Positions 1 through 9,700 of a stretch of DNA of 64,000 nt are shown piece after piece. The notes under the pieces were generated by a model. That model had not been told where the DNA came from and ran no database searches. It saw only the letters and a program-made list of their open reading frames with translations. The stretch's first letter is position 1; the number at the start of each line of letters is the position of its first letter. This DNA is from Ignavibacteria bacterium (GTDB lineage: Bacteria > Bacteroidota > Ignavibacteria > Kapaibacteriales > Kapaibacteriaceae): positions 432,001 to 496,000 of the forward strand of contig JADJIQ010000001.1 of assembly GCA_016707005.1 (NCBI GenBank), in the 5' to 3' direction. The position numbers and the translations under genes are program-made.

Positions 1-1
1 C

Positions 2-37
2 GCGCTGAGAAAGGCGCGAAAGGAGCTCCTCCGTTGA
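2..37 (+). CDS. possible 3' end of an upstream gene (partial)
   Basis: An open frame enters from the left edge and stops with TGA at 35-37, giving a basic tail ending KARKELLR. The stop overlaps the TTG start of the next gene as TTGA, the overlap style seen in several operons of this window. Only eleven codons are visible, so no function can be given and the frame may be fortuitous. Confidence 0.3.
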   Translation, partial: ALRKARKELLR

Positions 38-999
38 GAATCATCCATGTACTTCTTCTCACCGTTTTTCTCGGCGCAAGTCTCCAAGCAACGGCCGATG
101 GAACACCGAGGAAGAGCAAGAAGCCGGCTTCCAAGGCAACTCTCAATGTACCAGAGCCACCCGCAGAGTTGGTGATACAAGAACAACAACCGAGTCAGGT
201 ACAGAAGTCTGCTTCACGTTCTGCATCAACAGCGCCAGTTTCCGTGTCGATACCGCCTGTGCAACTACCGTCGGATCCGCAAGACACCTATCGTGAGCAA
301 TGGAGATTTGTTGCGCAGAGACGGATTGGAAGGTACCGGGTTATGCTGCCCGCAGGCATGCAACCAGGTCGACGGTATCCACTCGTGATTCTCTTTCATG
401 GCAATGGAAATTCTCCCTCCGTGATGCTCAATTGGGCCCGTGAACTGAAGCTCGACAGTACGATGTTTATCTGCCCAGAAGCCCCATACGTAAAGCTTCC
501 GGAGACGATGTCCTCCGGAGCGCCTCGATACACCGCCATGGCTGATGCCATGGGAATGAGTGATACCGTTTCACCAGAGGCCGTGTCTCTATCTGCCGAC
601 TGGTATTACGATGTGATCCGGGATGCTCAGCGAACCTTACCAGTAGATACCTTACAGAAGCCATCGCTGATAGGATTCTCTCAAGGTGGATTTTATAGTC
701 ACGTTGTGATGACCCGTCACCCCGATGCCTTCTCCTCCGTTGTCTCCATTTGTGCAAGCATGTATCCTGAGGGTAAGGTCTTTGAGCGCTATGCCGGACT
801 TCAGTCATTTGATCTCGGCATCATGGTTGCTCATGGTCGACAAGACACGGTGGTGCCGTTCCAAACGGGCGAGAGCATCAAGAACGCTCTCGAAGCTGCC
901 GGCATGCAGCCATTGTTTGTCCCATTCGATGGGGGGCATTGGCCGTCGCCGGTAGCCACAGAACGCATCCGCCAGTGGCTTCTTTCTCGGAGAAAGTAG
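34..999 (+). CDS. secreted alpha/beta-hydrolase (esterase/phospholipase-like)
   Basis: A 321-residue exported serine hydrolase. Residues 1-22 form a signal peptide, and residues 23-90 are a low-complexity linker rich in Lys, Pro, Ser and Gln. The hydrolase domain shows the oxyanion-loop motif HGNGN near residue 121. The nucleophile elbow GFSQGG has Ser216, and Asp271 (HGRQD) and His302 (DGGHW) complete a plausible catalytic triad. It resembles the carboxylesterase/phospholipase and feruloyl-esterase-like families; the substrate cannot be read from the sequence. The TTG start is chosen because AAAGGAG lies 8 nt upstream and the signal peptide begins there. It may be cotranscribed with the gene whose stop overlaps its start. 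Confidence 0.8.
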   Translation: MRIIHVLLLTVFLGASLQATADGTPRKSKKPASKATLNVPEPPAELVIQEQQPSQVQKSASRSASTAPVSVSIPPVQLPSDPQDTYREQWRFVAQRRIGRYRVMLPAGMQPGRRYPLVILFHGNGNSPSVMLNWARELKLDSTMFICPEAPYVKLPETMSSGAPRYTAMADAMGMSDTVSPEAVSLSADWYYDVIRDAQRTLPVDTLQKPSLIGFSQGGFYSHVVMTRHPDAFSSVVSICASMYPEGKVFERYAGLQSFDLGIMVAHGRQDTVVPFQTGESIKNALEAAGMQPLFVPFDGGHWPSPVATERIRQWLLSRRK

Positions 1000-1040
1000 C
1001 CTCCTTCCCCATGTTTCGTAAATTTGAGCATGTGTGGAAT

Positions 1041-1092
1041 AACAGTATTCTAGCACTCGATTTCTAGCATTCTACCACTCTAGCATTCTAAC
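1041..1092 (+). repeat. CTAG-containing octamer array
   Basis: Degenerate 8-bp units of the type CTAGCATT/CTACCACT run directly into the nuoD ATG, so nuoD has no Shine-Dalgarno sequence in its usual place. The unit is the reverse complement of the TGCTAGAG unit found after actF at 61.4 kb. Confidence 0.6.
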
Positions 1093-2385
1093 ATGAGCCT
1101 TCCCGTCTCGAACTCCGCCACGATCGAACGTGTTGAAAAGCTGCGTCAGAACAAGATCCTCCGCGAGGTACAGGACAAAGACACTGTTGCGATGTTCGAG
1201 GATCCGCTTGAGAACGATATGGTTCTCAACATGGGTCCGCAGCATCCGGCAACACACGGTGTGCTGCGCGTTTTGCTTCGTCTTGACGGAGAGACGGTTG
1301 TGAAGTGTGTTCCTGAGCTGGGATATCTGCACCGTGGATTTGAAAAGATCGCCGAGAACTGTACGTATCACGAGTTCATTCCACATACGGACCGACTCGA
1401 CTACATCTCGCCGATGTCGAACAACGTTGCGATCTGTATGGCCATTGAAAAGGCTGCGGGTATTCATGTGCCGGACCGTGCGGTATGGATCCGTATGCTG
1501 GTGAGTGAGCTTGCTCGTATCTCGTCACACCTTTTGGCTATGGGCGCTACGTCCATGGACGTGGGCGCTATGACGGTCTTCCTTTGGACGTTCACCGAAC
1601 GTGAAAAGCAGTACGACCTCTTCGAACGGATGTGCGGCGCTCGCTTCACAACGAGTTTTGCTCGCATCGGCGGCGTAGCCAATGACATCCCGGACGACGT
1701 CCTGCGCGACACGCGTGCATGGCTGAATCAATTGCCGGAGCGTATGTCGGAAGTAGAACGCCTCGTTAACAGAAATCGCATCTTCGTTGATCGTATGGCC
1801 GGCACTGGCTACATCTCGGCAGAGAAGGCCATTGAACTTGGACTCTCCGGCGCAACGTTACGCGGATCCGGTGTGAACCGCGACCTCCGCCGCGACGAGC
1901 CATACATGTTCTACGATCAGGTGGACTTTGACGTCATCACCCGTAATGATGGCGACTGCTATTCGCGCTACATGGTCCGCGATCTCGAGATCTGGGAATC
2001 AATGAAGATCTGTCACCAGTGCATCGATAAACTCGAGTCAATGCCACGTACCCCGGTTCTTGCAGACGATCAGCCACAAACAGTTCTCTCCCGCAAGGCC
2101 AACATCTACACCAAGATGGAAGAGCTGATCAACGACTTCATGATCATCAACTTCGGAACGATGCCGCCCGTAGGCGAAACCTACACGGCCATTGAATCTC
2201 CAAAGGGCGAACTCGGCTTCTTCATCGTGAGCGATGGCACCGGTCACCCATGGAAACTCAAGATCCGCTCCCCGTCATCCTCCAACCTTCAGGCCCTGAA
2301 ATTCATGGCCGAAGGCGCCATGGTCTCCGACGTGGTTGCGATCATCGGTAGCATCGATCCGGTGATGGGTGAAGCAGACAAGTGA
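1093..2385 (+). CDS. nuoD: NADH-quinone oxidoreductase subunit D (complex I 49 kDa subunit)
   Basis: A 430-residue subunit of the peripheral arm of respiratory complex I, which with NuoB forms the quinone-binding cavity. Family hallmarks are visible: NMGPQHPATHG near residue 47, the PELGYLHRGFEK block near 75, HTDRLDYISP near 98, and the conserved C-terminal region with GELGFFIVSDG and LKIRSPSSSNLQ. Length is normal for a stand-alone NuoD that is not fused to NuoC. The gene stands alone here: no other nuo gene is in the window, and the neighbours are an esterase and trmH. The 40 or so residues before NMGPQHP are longer than in many homologues, but the ATG at 1093 is the best start. The upstream region is an octamer array rather than a ribosome site. 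Confidence 0.97.
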   Translation: MSLPVSNSATIERVEKLRQNKILREVQDKDTVAMFEDPLENDMVLNMGPQHPATHGVLRVLLRLDGETVVKCVPELGYLHRGFEKIAENCTYHEFIPHTDRLDYISPMSNNVAICMAIEKAAGIHVPDRAVWIRMLVSELARISSHLLAMGATSMDVGAMTVFLWTFTEREKQYDLFERMCGARFTTSFARIGGVANDIPDDVLRDTRAWLNQLPERMSEVERLVNRNRIFVDRMAGTGYISAEKAIELGLSGATLRGSGVNRDLRRDEPYMFYDQVDFDVITRNDGDCYSRYMVRDLEIWESMKICHQCIDKLESMPRTPVLADDQPQTVLSRKANIYTKMEELINDFMIINFGTMPPVGETYTAIESPKGELGFFIVSDGTGHPWKLKIRSPSSSNLQALKFMAEGAMVSDVVAIIGSIDPVMGEADK

Positions 2386-2390
2386 GTTCA

Positions 2391-2505
2391 GAATAGCGAA
2401 TAGCGAATAGCGAATAGCGAATTCCAAAGTTCGCACATTAGCACACTAGCACACTAGCACACTAGCACACTAGCACACTAGCACACTAGCACATTAGCAC
2501 ACTAA
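2391..2505 (+). repeat. two adjacent tandem arrays (GAATAGC heptamer, then GCACACTA octamer)
   Basis: Starting 6 bp after the nuoD stop, GAATAGC is repeated about four times to 2422. GCACACTA or GCACATTA is then repeated about nine times to 2505. The second array ends 4 nt before the TTG of trmH and fills the place where a ribosome site would be. Confidence 0.9.
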
Positions 2506-2508
2506 CGA

Positions 2509-3108
2509 TTGCCCAACCCATCCATCATCACACCGGAGCGCAAGGCGCGCATTGAGCATGTTTTGCGGAGGCGCCAGCCGACGTTAACTGTGGTGTTTGA
2601 GAATGTGCATGATCTCCATAACGTGAGTGCTGTGTTGCGATCGTGTGATGCAGTGGGTGTGTTAGAGGCTTTTGCCATCTATAATGGTGGGCAGGTGTTT
2701 CCCGGACTCGGCCAGAAGTCTTCCGGCGGTGCGTTCAAATGGATCCCGATCCATCTCTTCGAAACGGTTGAAGAGTGTTACGCAGCGATCAGAGCAAAGG
2801 GGTTTGCGATCTACACCACGCACCTTGCTGCGGACTCCGTTTCCTTGCACAACATGGATCTTACGAAGCCCGTTGCCCTCGTGTTTGGAAACGAACATGA
2901 AGGGGTAACGGAAGAAGCGCGCACGGCTGCGGATGGCAACTTCCTTGTGCCACAGATGGGCATGGTGCAGTCGCTCAACATCTCCGTCGCGTGCGCAGTA
3001 TCGCTTTACGAGGCTATGCGACAACGTATGGTTGCCGGCATGTACGATACGCCCCAGATCGCCCCTGCTGAGTTAGAGGCGATGATCACCGAGTGGTCGA
3101 GCAGATAG
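2509..3108 (+). CDS. trmH: tRNA (guanosine(18)-2'-O)-methyltransferase, SpoU family
   Basis: A 199-residue SPOUT-class RNA 2'-O-methyltransferase that should methylate G18 in the tRNA D-loop using S-adenosylmethionine. The three family motifs are present: NVHDLHNVSAVLRSCDAVGV near residue 33, VFGNEHEGV near 125 and the knot motif PQMGMVQSLNISVA near 147. The N-terminal ERKARIEHVLRRRQPTLT stretch matches TrmH proteins of the Thermus type, which fixes the start near the TTG at 2509; no ATG fits. The gene follows nuoD but is separated from it by 115 bp of tandem repeats. It converges on the M61 peptidase gene with one base between the stops. Confidence 0.92.
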   Translation: MPNPSIITPERKARIEHVLRRRQPTLTVVFENVHDLHNVSAVLRSCDAVGVLEAFAIYNGGQVFPGLGQKSSGGAFKWIPIHLFETVEECYAAIRAKGFAIYTTHLAADSVSLHNMDLTKPVALVFGNEHEGVTEEARTAADGNFLVPQMGMVQSLNISVACAVSLYEAMRQRMVAGMYDTPQIAPAELEAMITEWSSR

Positions 3109-3109
3109 T

Positions 3110-4936
3110 CTATTCGTAGTACACAGCGCGTTTGAGCGCAGTTTGTGCTGGCGTTGGTGTTGGACTGATCTCAATGAAGTGTCGTTCAACCTTGTTGACC
3201 ATCTCCGCAGCACCTTTGAGTTCCACTTCCTGTCCGTCACGGAGCACAACCATGGACAGTGTGTCTCCCACCTTGGAGGTTCGGAACTTCTCCAAAGTGG
3301 CACGACCGGTCTCTGATTGGAATGCCTCTTGCAACGTCATTCCCTCTACAGTAACAATGCGATCGCCATCTACGATCTTCATCGGGTTTACTGGATCAGT
3401 TACGCTGAGTACGAGCCCAGGCTTTCCGTCAAACATTTTGAAGTCGCCCTTAAATCCAAAGCCCGGAGCTTTGGAGACTTTTTCTGCCGTATAGTCCCAT
3501 CCGATGAGTGCAAGGATATCCTTGATCGGTGGACGTTCCGTGCCCTTGATGTATCTGTCGCAGTACTCGCGAACCTTGGCGTTTGTAACACGTTCGATGA
3601 GTGTAAAGAGAGAGTCATCTTGGAAGGGGCGAGCCGGACCGTAATCCTGCATGAGACGATAGATCACGTCCAAGAGGCCCATGGAGCCCCCTGACGATTC
3701 TCTGATCACGATATCGAGCAAGAAGGCATTTACGGCACCGTACGTATAGACGATAGGGTAGAGCTGTTGTCCCTTTGTTGAGAGCACATCGCGAGAGAAT
3801 TCTGTGAAGGAGAAGTCCTTACCAAGTCTGTCCATGTCCTTGAGTTTGCCTTCAATATCCTTGCGGAATGCATTCTCCTTGATTGTAGAATCATGCAAGG
3901 GGGCGAGGGTGGAGAAGTACTCAGTTGTGCCTTCATAGAGCCAGAGATGCTGCGACATCTTAGGAGCGCGGAAGTCAAAGTAGTCGATCTCTTCGCTGTG
4001 AAGGTTGAGCGGCACGAGGATATGGAGGAACTCGTGGACAGCAACTTCTCCAAGCCCGATTGGTCGCTTTTGGAAACCAAGGAAGTAGAACGAGCTATAG
4101 CCGTGTTCCAGAGCGCCCATGCCGCCCGGGTTGGCAACCTTGGTACGATCACCTTTCCACAGATAGAGCAAGAACGCATAATGATTCACCGGCATCGTTG
4201 GAAGAAGCTTGCCGATGGTCTTGGTCAGGCGAGCAAGTTCCTTTGCATAGGCGGGAGCTACGGTGTCACGTCCGGCATGAGCACAATGGACAAGCACGCG
4301 AACTCCCTCCACCATGAACGTTGCGGTGTCTGGCAGGGAGTACATCACTGGACTATCCACCAGCTGATCATACGTGTCGGCCAGATACGTATCGAGCGTA
4401 TCAGAGATCCGAGCGATGTTGATCGCAGAGCCACCAAAGAGATGTTTCGGATGTTTGATGTTCACTTGAAACGGCACGTGTTGTTTGCCATCAACGAAGC
4501 AGACGATGCCGCCGTGATTCAAAACAAAGATGCTGTCGGCCTCAAAGTCTGTTCCTGCGGGCGCGAACACATCAATGCCACTGGTGGTATCATCGAACGA
4601 ATCATCCAGTTCATACGAGATGAATCGCAAGTTGCGAGCGTTCTCCACAACGAATTGAGAGTCGACCGAACGTCGAACCGTAAGATCCTTGAGTGATGAA
4701 TCCAGAGCGCGGAAGTTCCGCACGAGCTTCCACCACTTGTGCTCTTCGTAGGTGCCAGGCACCGTGACAGGGAAGATCACAAGGGCCGTATCGGCATTAA
4801 CACGCGGCGGCCACATGGAGATCCGAATGCGATCTTCAAAGACGTTCGCGAGGTCCACGTCAACGCGATACCGTGGTTCTTGGGCTTGTACGGCTACACC
4901 GACAAGGAGGAGAAAGGCGAGGAGGGTTGTGCGCAT
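3110..4936 (-). CDS. secreted M61-family metallopeptidase with PDZ domain
   Basis: A 608-residue exported peptidase related to glycyl aminopeptidases. A signal peptide spans residues 1-19 (cleavage after VQAQ) and is followed by an N-terminal beta domain. The catalytic domain carries HEFLH (His301, Glu302, His305) as zinc site and base, with the downstream YEGTTEY (Glu335) as third ligand. NPGGMGALEH, about 30 residues before HEFLH, corresponds to the substrate-loop motif typical of M61. The C-terminal 100 residues form a PDZ domain (GLVLSVTDPVNP, VDGDRIVTVEG). The open frame extends 60 codons further upstream, but that part would run into the divergent neighbour. The ATG at 4936 begins the signal peptide and lies 6 nt after a -7 promoter element. 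Confidence 0.9.
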   Translation of the reverse strand: MRTTLLAFLLLVGVAVQAQEPRYRVDVDLANVFEDRIRISMWPPRVNADTALVIFPVTVPGTYEEHKWWKLVRNFRALDSSLKDLTVRRSVDSQFVVENARNLRFISYELDDSFDDTTSGIDVFAPAGTDFEADSIFVLNHGGIVCFVDGKQHVPFQVNIKHPKHLFGGSAINIARISDTLDTYLADTYDQLVDSPVMYSLPDTATFMVEGVRVLVHCAHAGRDTVAPAYAKELARLTKTIGKLLPTMPVNHYAFLLYLWKGDRTKVANPGGMGALEHGYSSFYFLGFQKRPIGLGEVAVHEFLHILVPLNLHSEEIDYFDFRAPKMSQHLWLYEGTTEYFSTLAPLHDSTIKENAFRKDIEGKLKDMDRLGKDFSFTEFSRDVLSTKGQQLYPIVYTYGAVNAFLLDIVIRESSGGSMGLLDVIYRLMQDYGPARPFQDDSLFTLIERVTNAKVREYCDRYIKGTERPPIKDILALIGWDYTAEKVSKAPGFGFKGDFKMFDGKPGLVLSVTDPVNPMKIVDGDRIVTVEGMTLQEAFQSETGRATLEKFRTSKVGDTLSMVVLRDGQEVELKGAAEMVNKVERHFIEISPTPTPAQTALKRAVYYE

Positions 4937-4942
4937 AAGTAA

Positions 4943-4950
4943 CAAAACTA
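4943..4950 (-). promoter_or_regulatory. -7 element TAGTTTTG of the M61 gene
   Basis: On the minus strand TAGTTTTG matches the Bacteroidota -7 consensus TAnnTTTG and ends 6 nt before the ATG. No Shine-Dalgarno sequence fits, so the transcript is probably leaderless or nearly so. Confidence 0.55.
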
Positions 4951-5039
4951 TGGACAAAGAAGAAAACCTATGCGTGTTAGCGAGGTAGAAGTTGCGCTTC
5001 ACTGATACATTTTTTTCGGATGAGGCGTAGTTTACTGAT

Positions 5040-6614
5040 ATGCCCTCCAGAACCACCGATTCAGAGCGGTTTACAGAACTCCTTTCCCGGGCCGAAGTGC
5101 ACGAGGAAACGGCCATTCAGAGCCTTGCAGCAGCTGTGGCTCTGGCCAGAGATAGAATGAAGGGGGCTCAGCGCGATCGATCACTCTGGCGGACACATTG
5201 GATACGTGCTGCTCTCCGGCTTGCAGAACTACTGGAACGCAAAGAGTCGGCACGTGAAGCACTTGAGGTGTTGCAACCGCTCATCCATGAACTGGATGCC
5301 TGCGATGATGCCGACCTGGTTATGCGGACCAAACAAGAATTGGGTCGATATCTGATGATCCGGGGAGATCTCGATATTGCCATGGATCTTCTCCAACAGG
5401 CATTGCGAGATGCCGAGGTACTAAATAATACAGCTGTAGCCTCCGCTGCTTCGGGCAACATCGGCATGGTGTTCTTCAACCACGGCGAGTTCGATGACGC
5501 GCTGGTATGGTTCAATAAGACCGTTGTGTTGATGCGTCAACGCGGAGACAAGGCTCGGACCGCCCTTGCCCTGCGCAGTGTTGGAATGACGCATAGCAAG
5601 AAGAAAAGCTATTCCAAGGCATTGAAGTCCTACGCAGACGCATTGAAGGAACTCAACTCGAGTACCGAGGATAACATCGACTCGCGGATAGAAATCCAGA
5701 TCCGGGAGTCCATTGGCGTTGATCAACTGAACCTTGCTGATGCAACGCAGAAAGCCACGCACTATCAAGCGGCGATAGAGGCATTTTTAGAGTGCCTTGA
5801 GCTTGCCAGACGCAATGGGCTTGACGTTTCACGTGCGGTGGCATTACGAAATCTCGGCCAGGTCTATGCAGAGACTGACTATGCCGAACATGACATCCAC
5901 AAAGCCATCGCGTTGTTTGAAGAGGCACGGCAGATCATTGAACCAAAGTCGATCCATACACTTCACTATCAGATCAACAGAGAGCTTGCATTCGCCTATG
6001 AGGCGGTAGGAGACGCCGCCCAAGCACTTGAAGCCTACAAGCGCTACCACTCTTCTGAAAGGGCCGTCATTGACCTCGACTCTGCCTCAAAGTTGCGCTC
6101 GATCGAAGAACGTCACCGTTTTGAACGATCGCAGGAAGAGTTGCGAAGAGAACAAGAGCGCTCACTTGAGCTCGAGGCTGAAGCCCGCAAGCGCACCGCG
6201 GAACTCTCTCACCTTACTCTAGCCATTGGTGAGACTAATGCTCGTTTGCGCGATCTCTCAAGCAGGATTCGGGTACAAGCACGTATCGCCGATCAACCAA
6301 CAAAGCAACTCTTCCTAAATATCATTCAGGACATCGACGCTTCACTCGGCACTGAGATCTTCTGGAGTGGAATCGAAGAACAACTATCCAACCTCCATGG
6401 TGAGTCGCTTCAGTACCTGTCTAAACATTTTCCTTCCCTTACCCCTACCGAACGCAAGGTCTGCGCCCTCATTCGGATAGACCTTTCCTCCAAGGAGATC
6501 GCCAGACTGCTCAATACGGAACCACGTTCAATAGAAAAGTACCGCCAACGCATCCGCAAGAAACTCGGCCTCACCGCATCCGACTCGCTGTCCACATTCA
6601 TTTCGTCTTTATAG
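5040..6614 (+). CDS. TPR protein with C-terminal LuxR-type HTH (transcriptional regulator)
   Basis: A 524-residue cytoplasmic protein. Residues 50-345 are tetratricopeptide-type helical repeats, for example around 90-125, 134-165, 175-205 and 240-330. Residues 350-410 form a charged coiled coil rich in Glu and Arg. Residues 467-520 form a GerE/LuxR helix-turn-helix (LTPTERKVCALIRIDLSSKE, then AxLLN, SIEKYRQRIRKKLGL). Proteins with this architecture in Bacteroidota are transcription regulators that bind a partner or ligand through their TPRs; the signal is unknown. There is no signal peptide or membrane segment. It is divergent from the M61 gene across 103 bp, so the two may share control. Its TAG stop supplies the first base of the octamer array that follows. 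Confidence 0.8.
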   Translation: MPSRTTDSERFTELLSRAEVHEETAIQSLAAAVALARDRMKGAQRDRSLWRTHWIRAALRLAELLERKESAREALEVLQPLIHELDACDDADLVMRTKQELGRYLMIRGDLDIAMDLLQQALRDAEVLNNTAVASAASGNIGMVFFNHGEFDDALVWFNKTVVLMRQRGDKARTALALRSVGMTHSKKKSYSKALKSYADALKELNSSTEDNIDSRIEIQIRESIGVDQLNLADATQKATHYQAAIEAFLECLELARRNGLDVSRAVALRNLGQVYAETDYAEHDIHKAIALFEEARQIIEPKSIHTLHYQINRELAFAYEAVGDAAQALEAYKRYHSSERAVIDLDSASKLRSIEERHRFERSQEELRREQERSLELEAEARKRTAELSHLTLAIGETNARLRDLSSRIRVQARIADQPTKQLFLNIIQDIDASLGTEIFWSGIEEQLSNLHGESLQYLSKHFPSLTPTERKVCALIRIDLSSKEIARLLNTEPRSIEKYRQRIRKKLGLTASDSLSTFISSL

Positions 6615-6666
6615 TCATACCGTCATACCGTCATACCGTCATTTAGTCAGTTAGTCACTTAGTCAT
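6614..6666 (+). repeat. octamer array GTCATACC then TTAGTCAN
   Basis: Three copies of GTCATACC start with the G of the preceding TAG stop codon. They run into related TTAGTCAG/TTAGTCAC/TTAGTCAT units. The same GTCATACC unit recurs at 33.84 kb. Confidence 0.85.
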
Positions 6667-6751
6667 TTCTTTGTCCGGCTTTTGTCCGGGTGCGCCGCAT
6701 TACTGCAAGTGCAAGATTCGCCTCCGAAATCACAAACACCCGGAGGGGACG

Positions 6752-9700
6752 ATGAGTATCATTGGGAGAATTTGTTTGACACTCCTGCTTGCTACGTCAG
6801 TAATGGCCGGCACAGCACAAGCGGGAGAACTTGCAGTGCCATCGAAAAGATGGAGTTCGCAGGCTATCGTGGGGCGCCAGATGGTCCTGCGGTTTCTACT
6901 CACGAACAGGAATTCGGTATATGCACTTGGTCCGGTCCAGTGGACCATCACTGTGCGGTATCTGCTCACACAGGCCATCATGTTCCAATTGGCCGGGTCA
7001 ACCTTTGTTGGGGCGGGCCAGAGTTTAGAGGCAATCCCTGAACTAGCATGGACTCCAACAATGGAGGGGGCTCACCAGGTCACGATTGAGGCAAACAGCG
7101 AGGCGAACATCACTGGTCCACAAACGCTCATGGTCAATGAAACCGTGCTCGCTTCTACGGATTGCACCACTCGCCCGGCTCTCTCACCTGGTAACTTGCT
7201 TATTGCAACCTCTAGTGGAAGTATCACTTACACAGCTCCAAAAGGATGTTGCTACAAGGTCATGCCGTTCATGAACTCCGAGACATTCTGGGACATGACG
7301 CCGGATACGGAGCAGACCATCTCAGACGGCCAGTCTGTAACATTCACCATGACGGTCAAAGGCAATCAGCCGATGGCCACTGCTGTTGGCTTTGCGTGGC
7401 GAGAATGTGAAAAGGGAACGCCAAAGGGTCATGACTACATTGTTGTTTCACCGCGCATGCCCCCTTCAAACGGCGATACGGTGAACGGAACAGACGGACC
7501 ACATATCTGGACGTCGACCTTTGGGGACCCTGTATCGCCCCGTACCGGGACCTTTGTTTTGCGAGAAGATCCAGATCTAGATTTTGGAGTTGGTCCTTTG
7601 CGCTTTGAGCGTTTGTATGATGGAATGGGCATCACCTCTGGTTTTATCTCAAACCTCGGCTTCAACTGGACTCATACCTACGATGCTTCTGTGGTCGTTA
7701 CGCCCACGGAACACTTGGTCCAGCTGCCTGGGTTTGAAAGAGCGGCGTTCACAAAGGTCGGCAGTACCTACACACTGCGATCCATGAGTACCAATGTTCT
7801 CACACTACAAGACCATCAGGGCGGATGGCTCCTTACAGATGCCACACGTTTAACGCAGTACACGTTCAACGCCCAAGGGATGTTAACAAAGATCGACGAT
7901 GGTGCTATGCCCGTGTATGTCGTATGGAATGGCTCGTCACTTGCTCGTGTAACAGATTCGCTTGGCCATGTGATCACGTTCACAACAAACGACCAAGGTC
8001 GCATTATCACGGCATCGAATGGAACGCTGACATGTACCTATGCGTATTCAACCGCCCAGGAACTCGCTTCCGTAACGAGTAGCAATGGTTTTGCTACAAC
8101 GTATGCGTATGGAGCAATACCCGGACAGATCACGTCCGTGGATCGCGGTGCAGGTGTTGTTGAAGTAAGCAACACGTATGATGCTAGCGGACGTATCACA
8201 GCACAGACCGATGCAGAAGGTCGTGCCTCCACGTACACCTACAGCAGCTCTTCATCACGCTACGTGGATGGAGCAGGTGTTGCGGAAGATCATACATGGA
8301 ATATGCGTGGGCAGGTAACATCCATTGGCACGGGCACAACTGCGATGCGTTTTACCTACAACGTCAACAATAGACCATCAATGATCATATCAGCAGGGGG
8401 CGATACAACACTCTTTACGTGGCACGAAAGCGGTAGACCAGCCAGTATCAGACATGGAGCTGGCGGAGTGGAGCGGTGGGAGTACCGTCAGCGACAATGG
8501 AACGGTGCCACTGTCTGGGACTGCACAACACATATCGATGAAGTAGGACGACGGATTACCTTCGAACGTGATGGCCGAGGCTGGTTAACCGGTATTGGTG
8601 GAGCTACTCGCCCCTTTACCTATACGCGAGACACACAAACCGGACTCATCACTGAGGCTCGTTCTATGTCGGCAACTACCATGTACACGTACGATGCGAG
8701 CGGCCACATCACCTCAATGCGCAATGCACTTGGAGCCACAACAACGTTTATCACCAATGGTAGAGGCGATGTCACAAAGATCTCGTACCCCGATACCTCC
8801 AGTGTTTCATTTGAGTACGATGCTCACGGGAAGGTCACAAAGTACACCGATGAGATGGGCGCTTCAACATCATGGACGTATGACCGCTGGGGGAGGGTAT
8901 CGAGTGAAACCGGTCCCGGTAGTGTAACCACAACCTACGGGATAGACCGCACGGGCCGGATGACGAGGATGAGCAGGGCCGGTCGTGATGCCGTCACGTT
9001 TGACTACGATGATGCCGGACGTCTTACTACAACACACGTTGGTTCGAGCATTGTTACGTCGCGCGAATATGACAATGCCGGATGGTTGTCTGCCATTGCC
9101 GATGCGGAGAGTCGCAAAGAACTCTATACAAACAACGCTGACGGATACATTACGAAACATGTTGCCCGCGCCGGAGGAATGACGGAATTCCAACACGATG
9201 GACGTGGACTGATCACTGATGTTACCACTCCAACGGGCGGTGCTGAAGCGTTTCGATTTGATGCATCGGGCGATGTGATTGACTATCGTGATGCTTCTCA
9301 ACGTTTCTCGGCGTTCACATATGGTAGAACAGGCCAGATATCTCGCTGGCAGCATGGTCCGGTCAACACCGTGATGACATATGATACGCTGGGCAGGATC
9401 ACCTCATGCAGAGATACGGATGGTGGTACTTGGAACTATGCATATAACGCAATGGACTTGGTCACCAAACGAACAGATCCATCGGGTTCTTCAACAACAT
9501 ATGATTACGACCTCCGAGGCAGAGTTCGTTCGATCACCGATGCTCAGGGCGTGGTAACTCTGCTTCGACGCGATAAGCGGGGGAACATCATTGAACAACG
9601 TAGGGCTTCAGACCTGCGTCACACATACACATATGATGTGGCTGGACGCCCAACGTCCACTACGCGGTCAACGAGCGCGTATGATGCAACTGGCACGCTC

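Noticed and set aside
2391..2505. Short regular repeats as a CRISPR array
   Set aside because: Units are 7-8 bp and head to tail without spacers, and no cas genes are present.
3893..4696. 267-codon open frame antisense to the M61 gene
   Set aside because: It lies wholly inside a well-supported gene, has no family features and no ribosome site; it is a shadow of codon bias.
6671..6751. 27-residue N-terminal extension of the RHS protein
   Set aside because: The ATG at 6752 has a strong ribosome site and begins a signal peptide; the extension would bury it.
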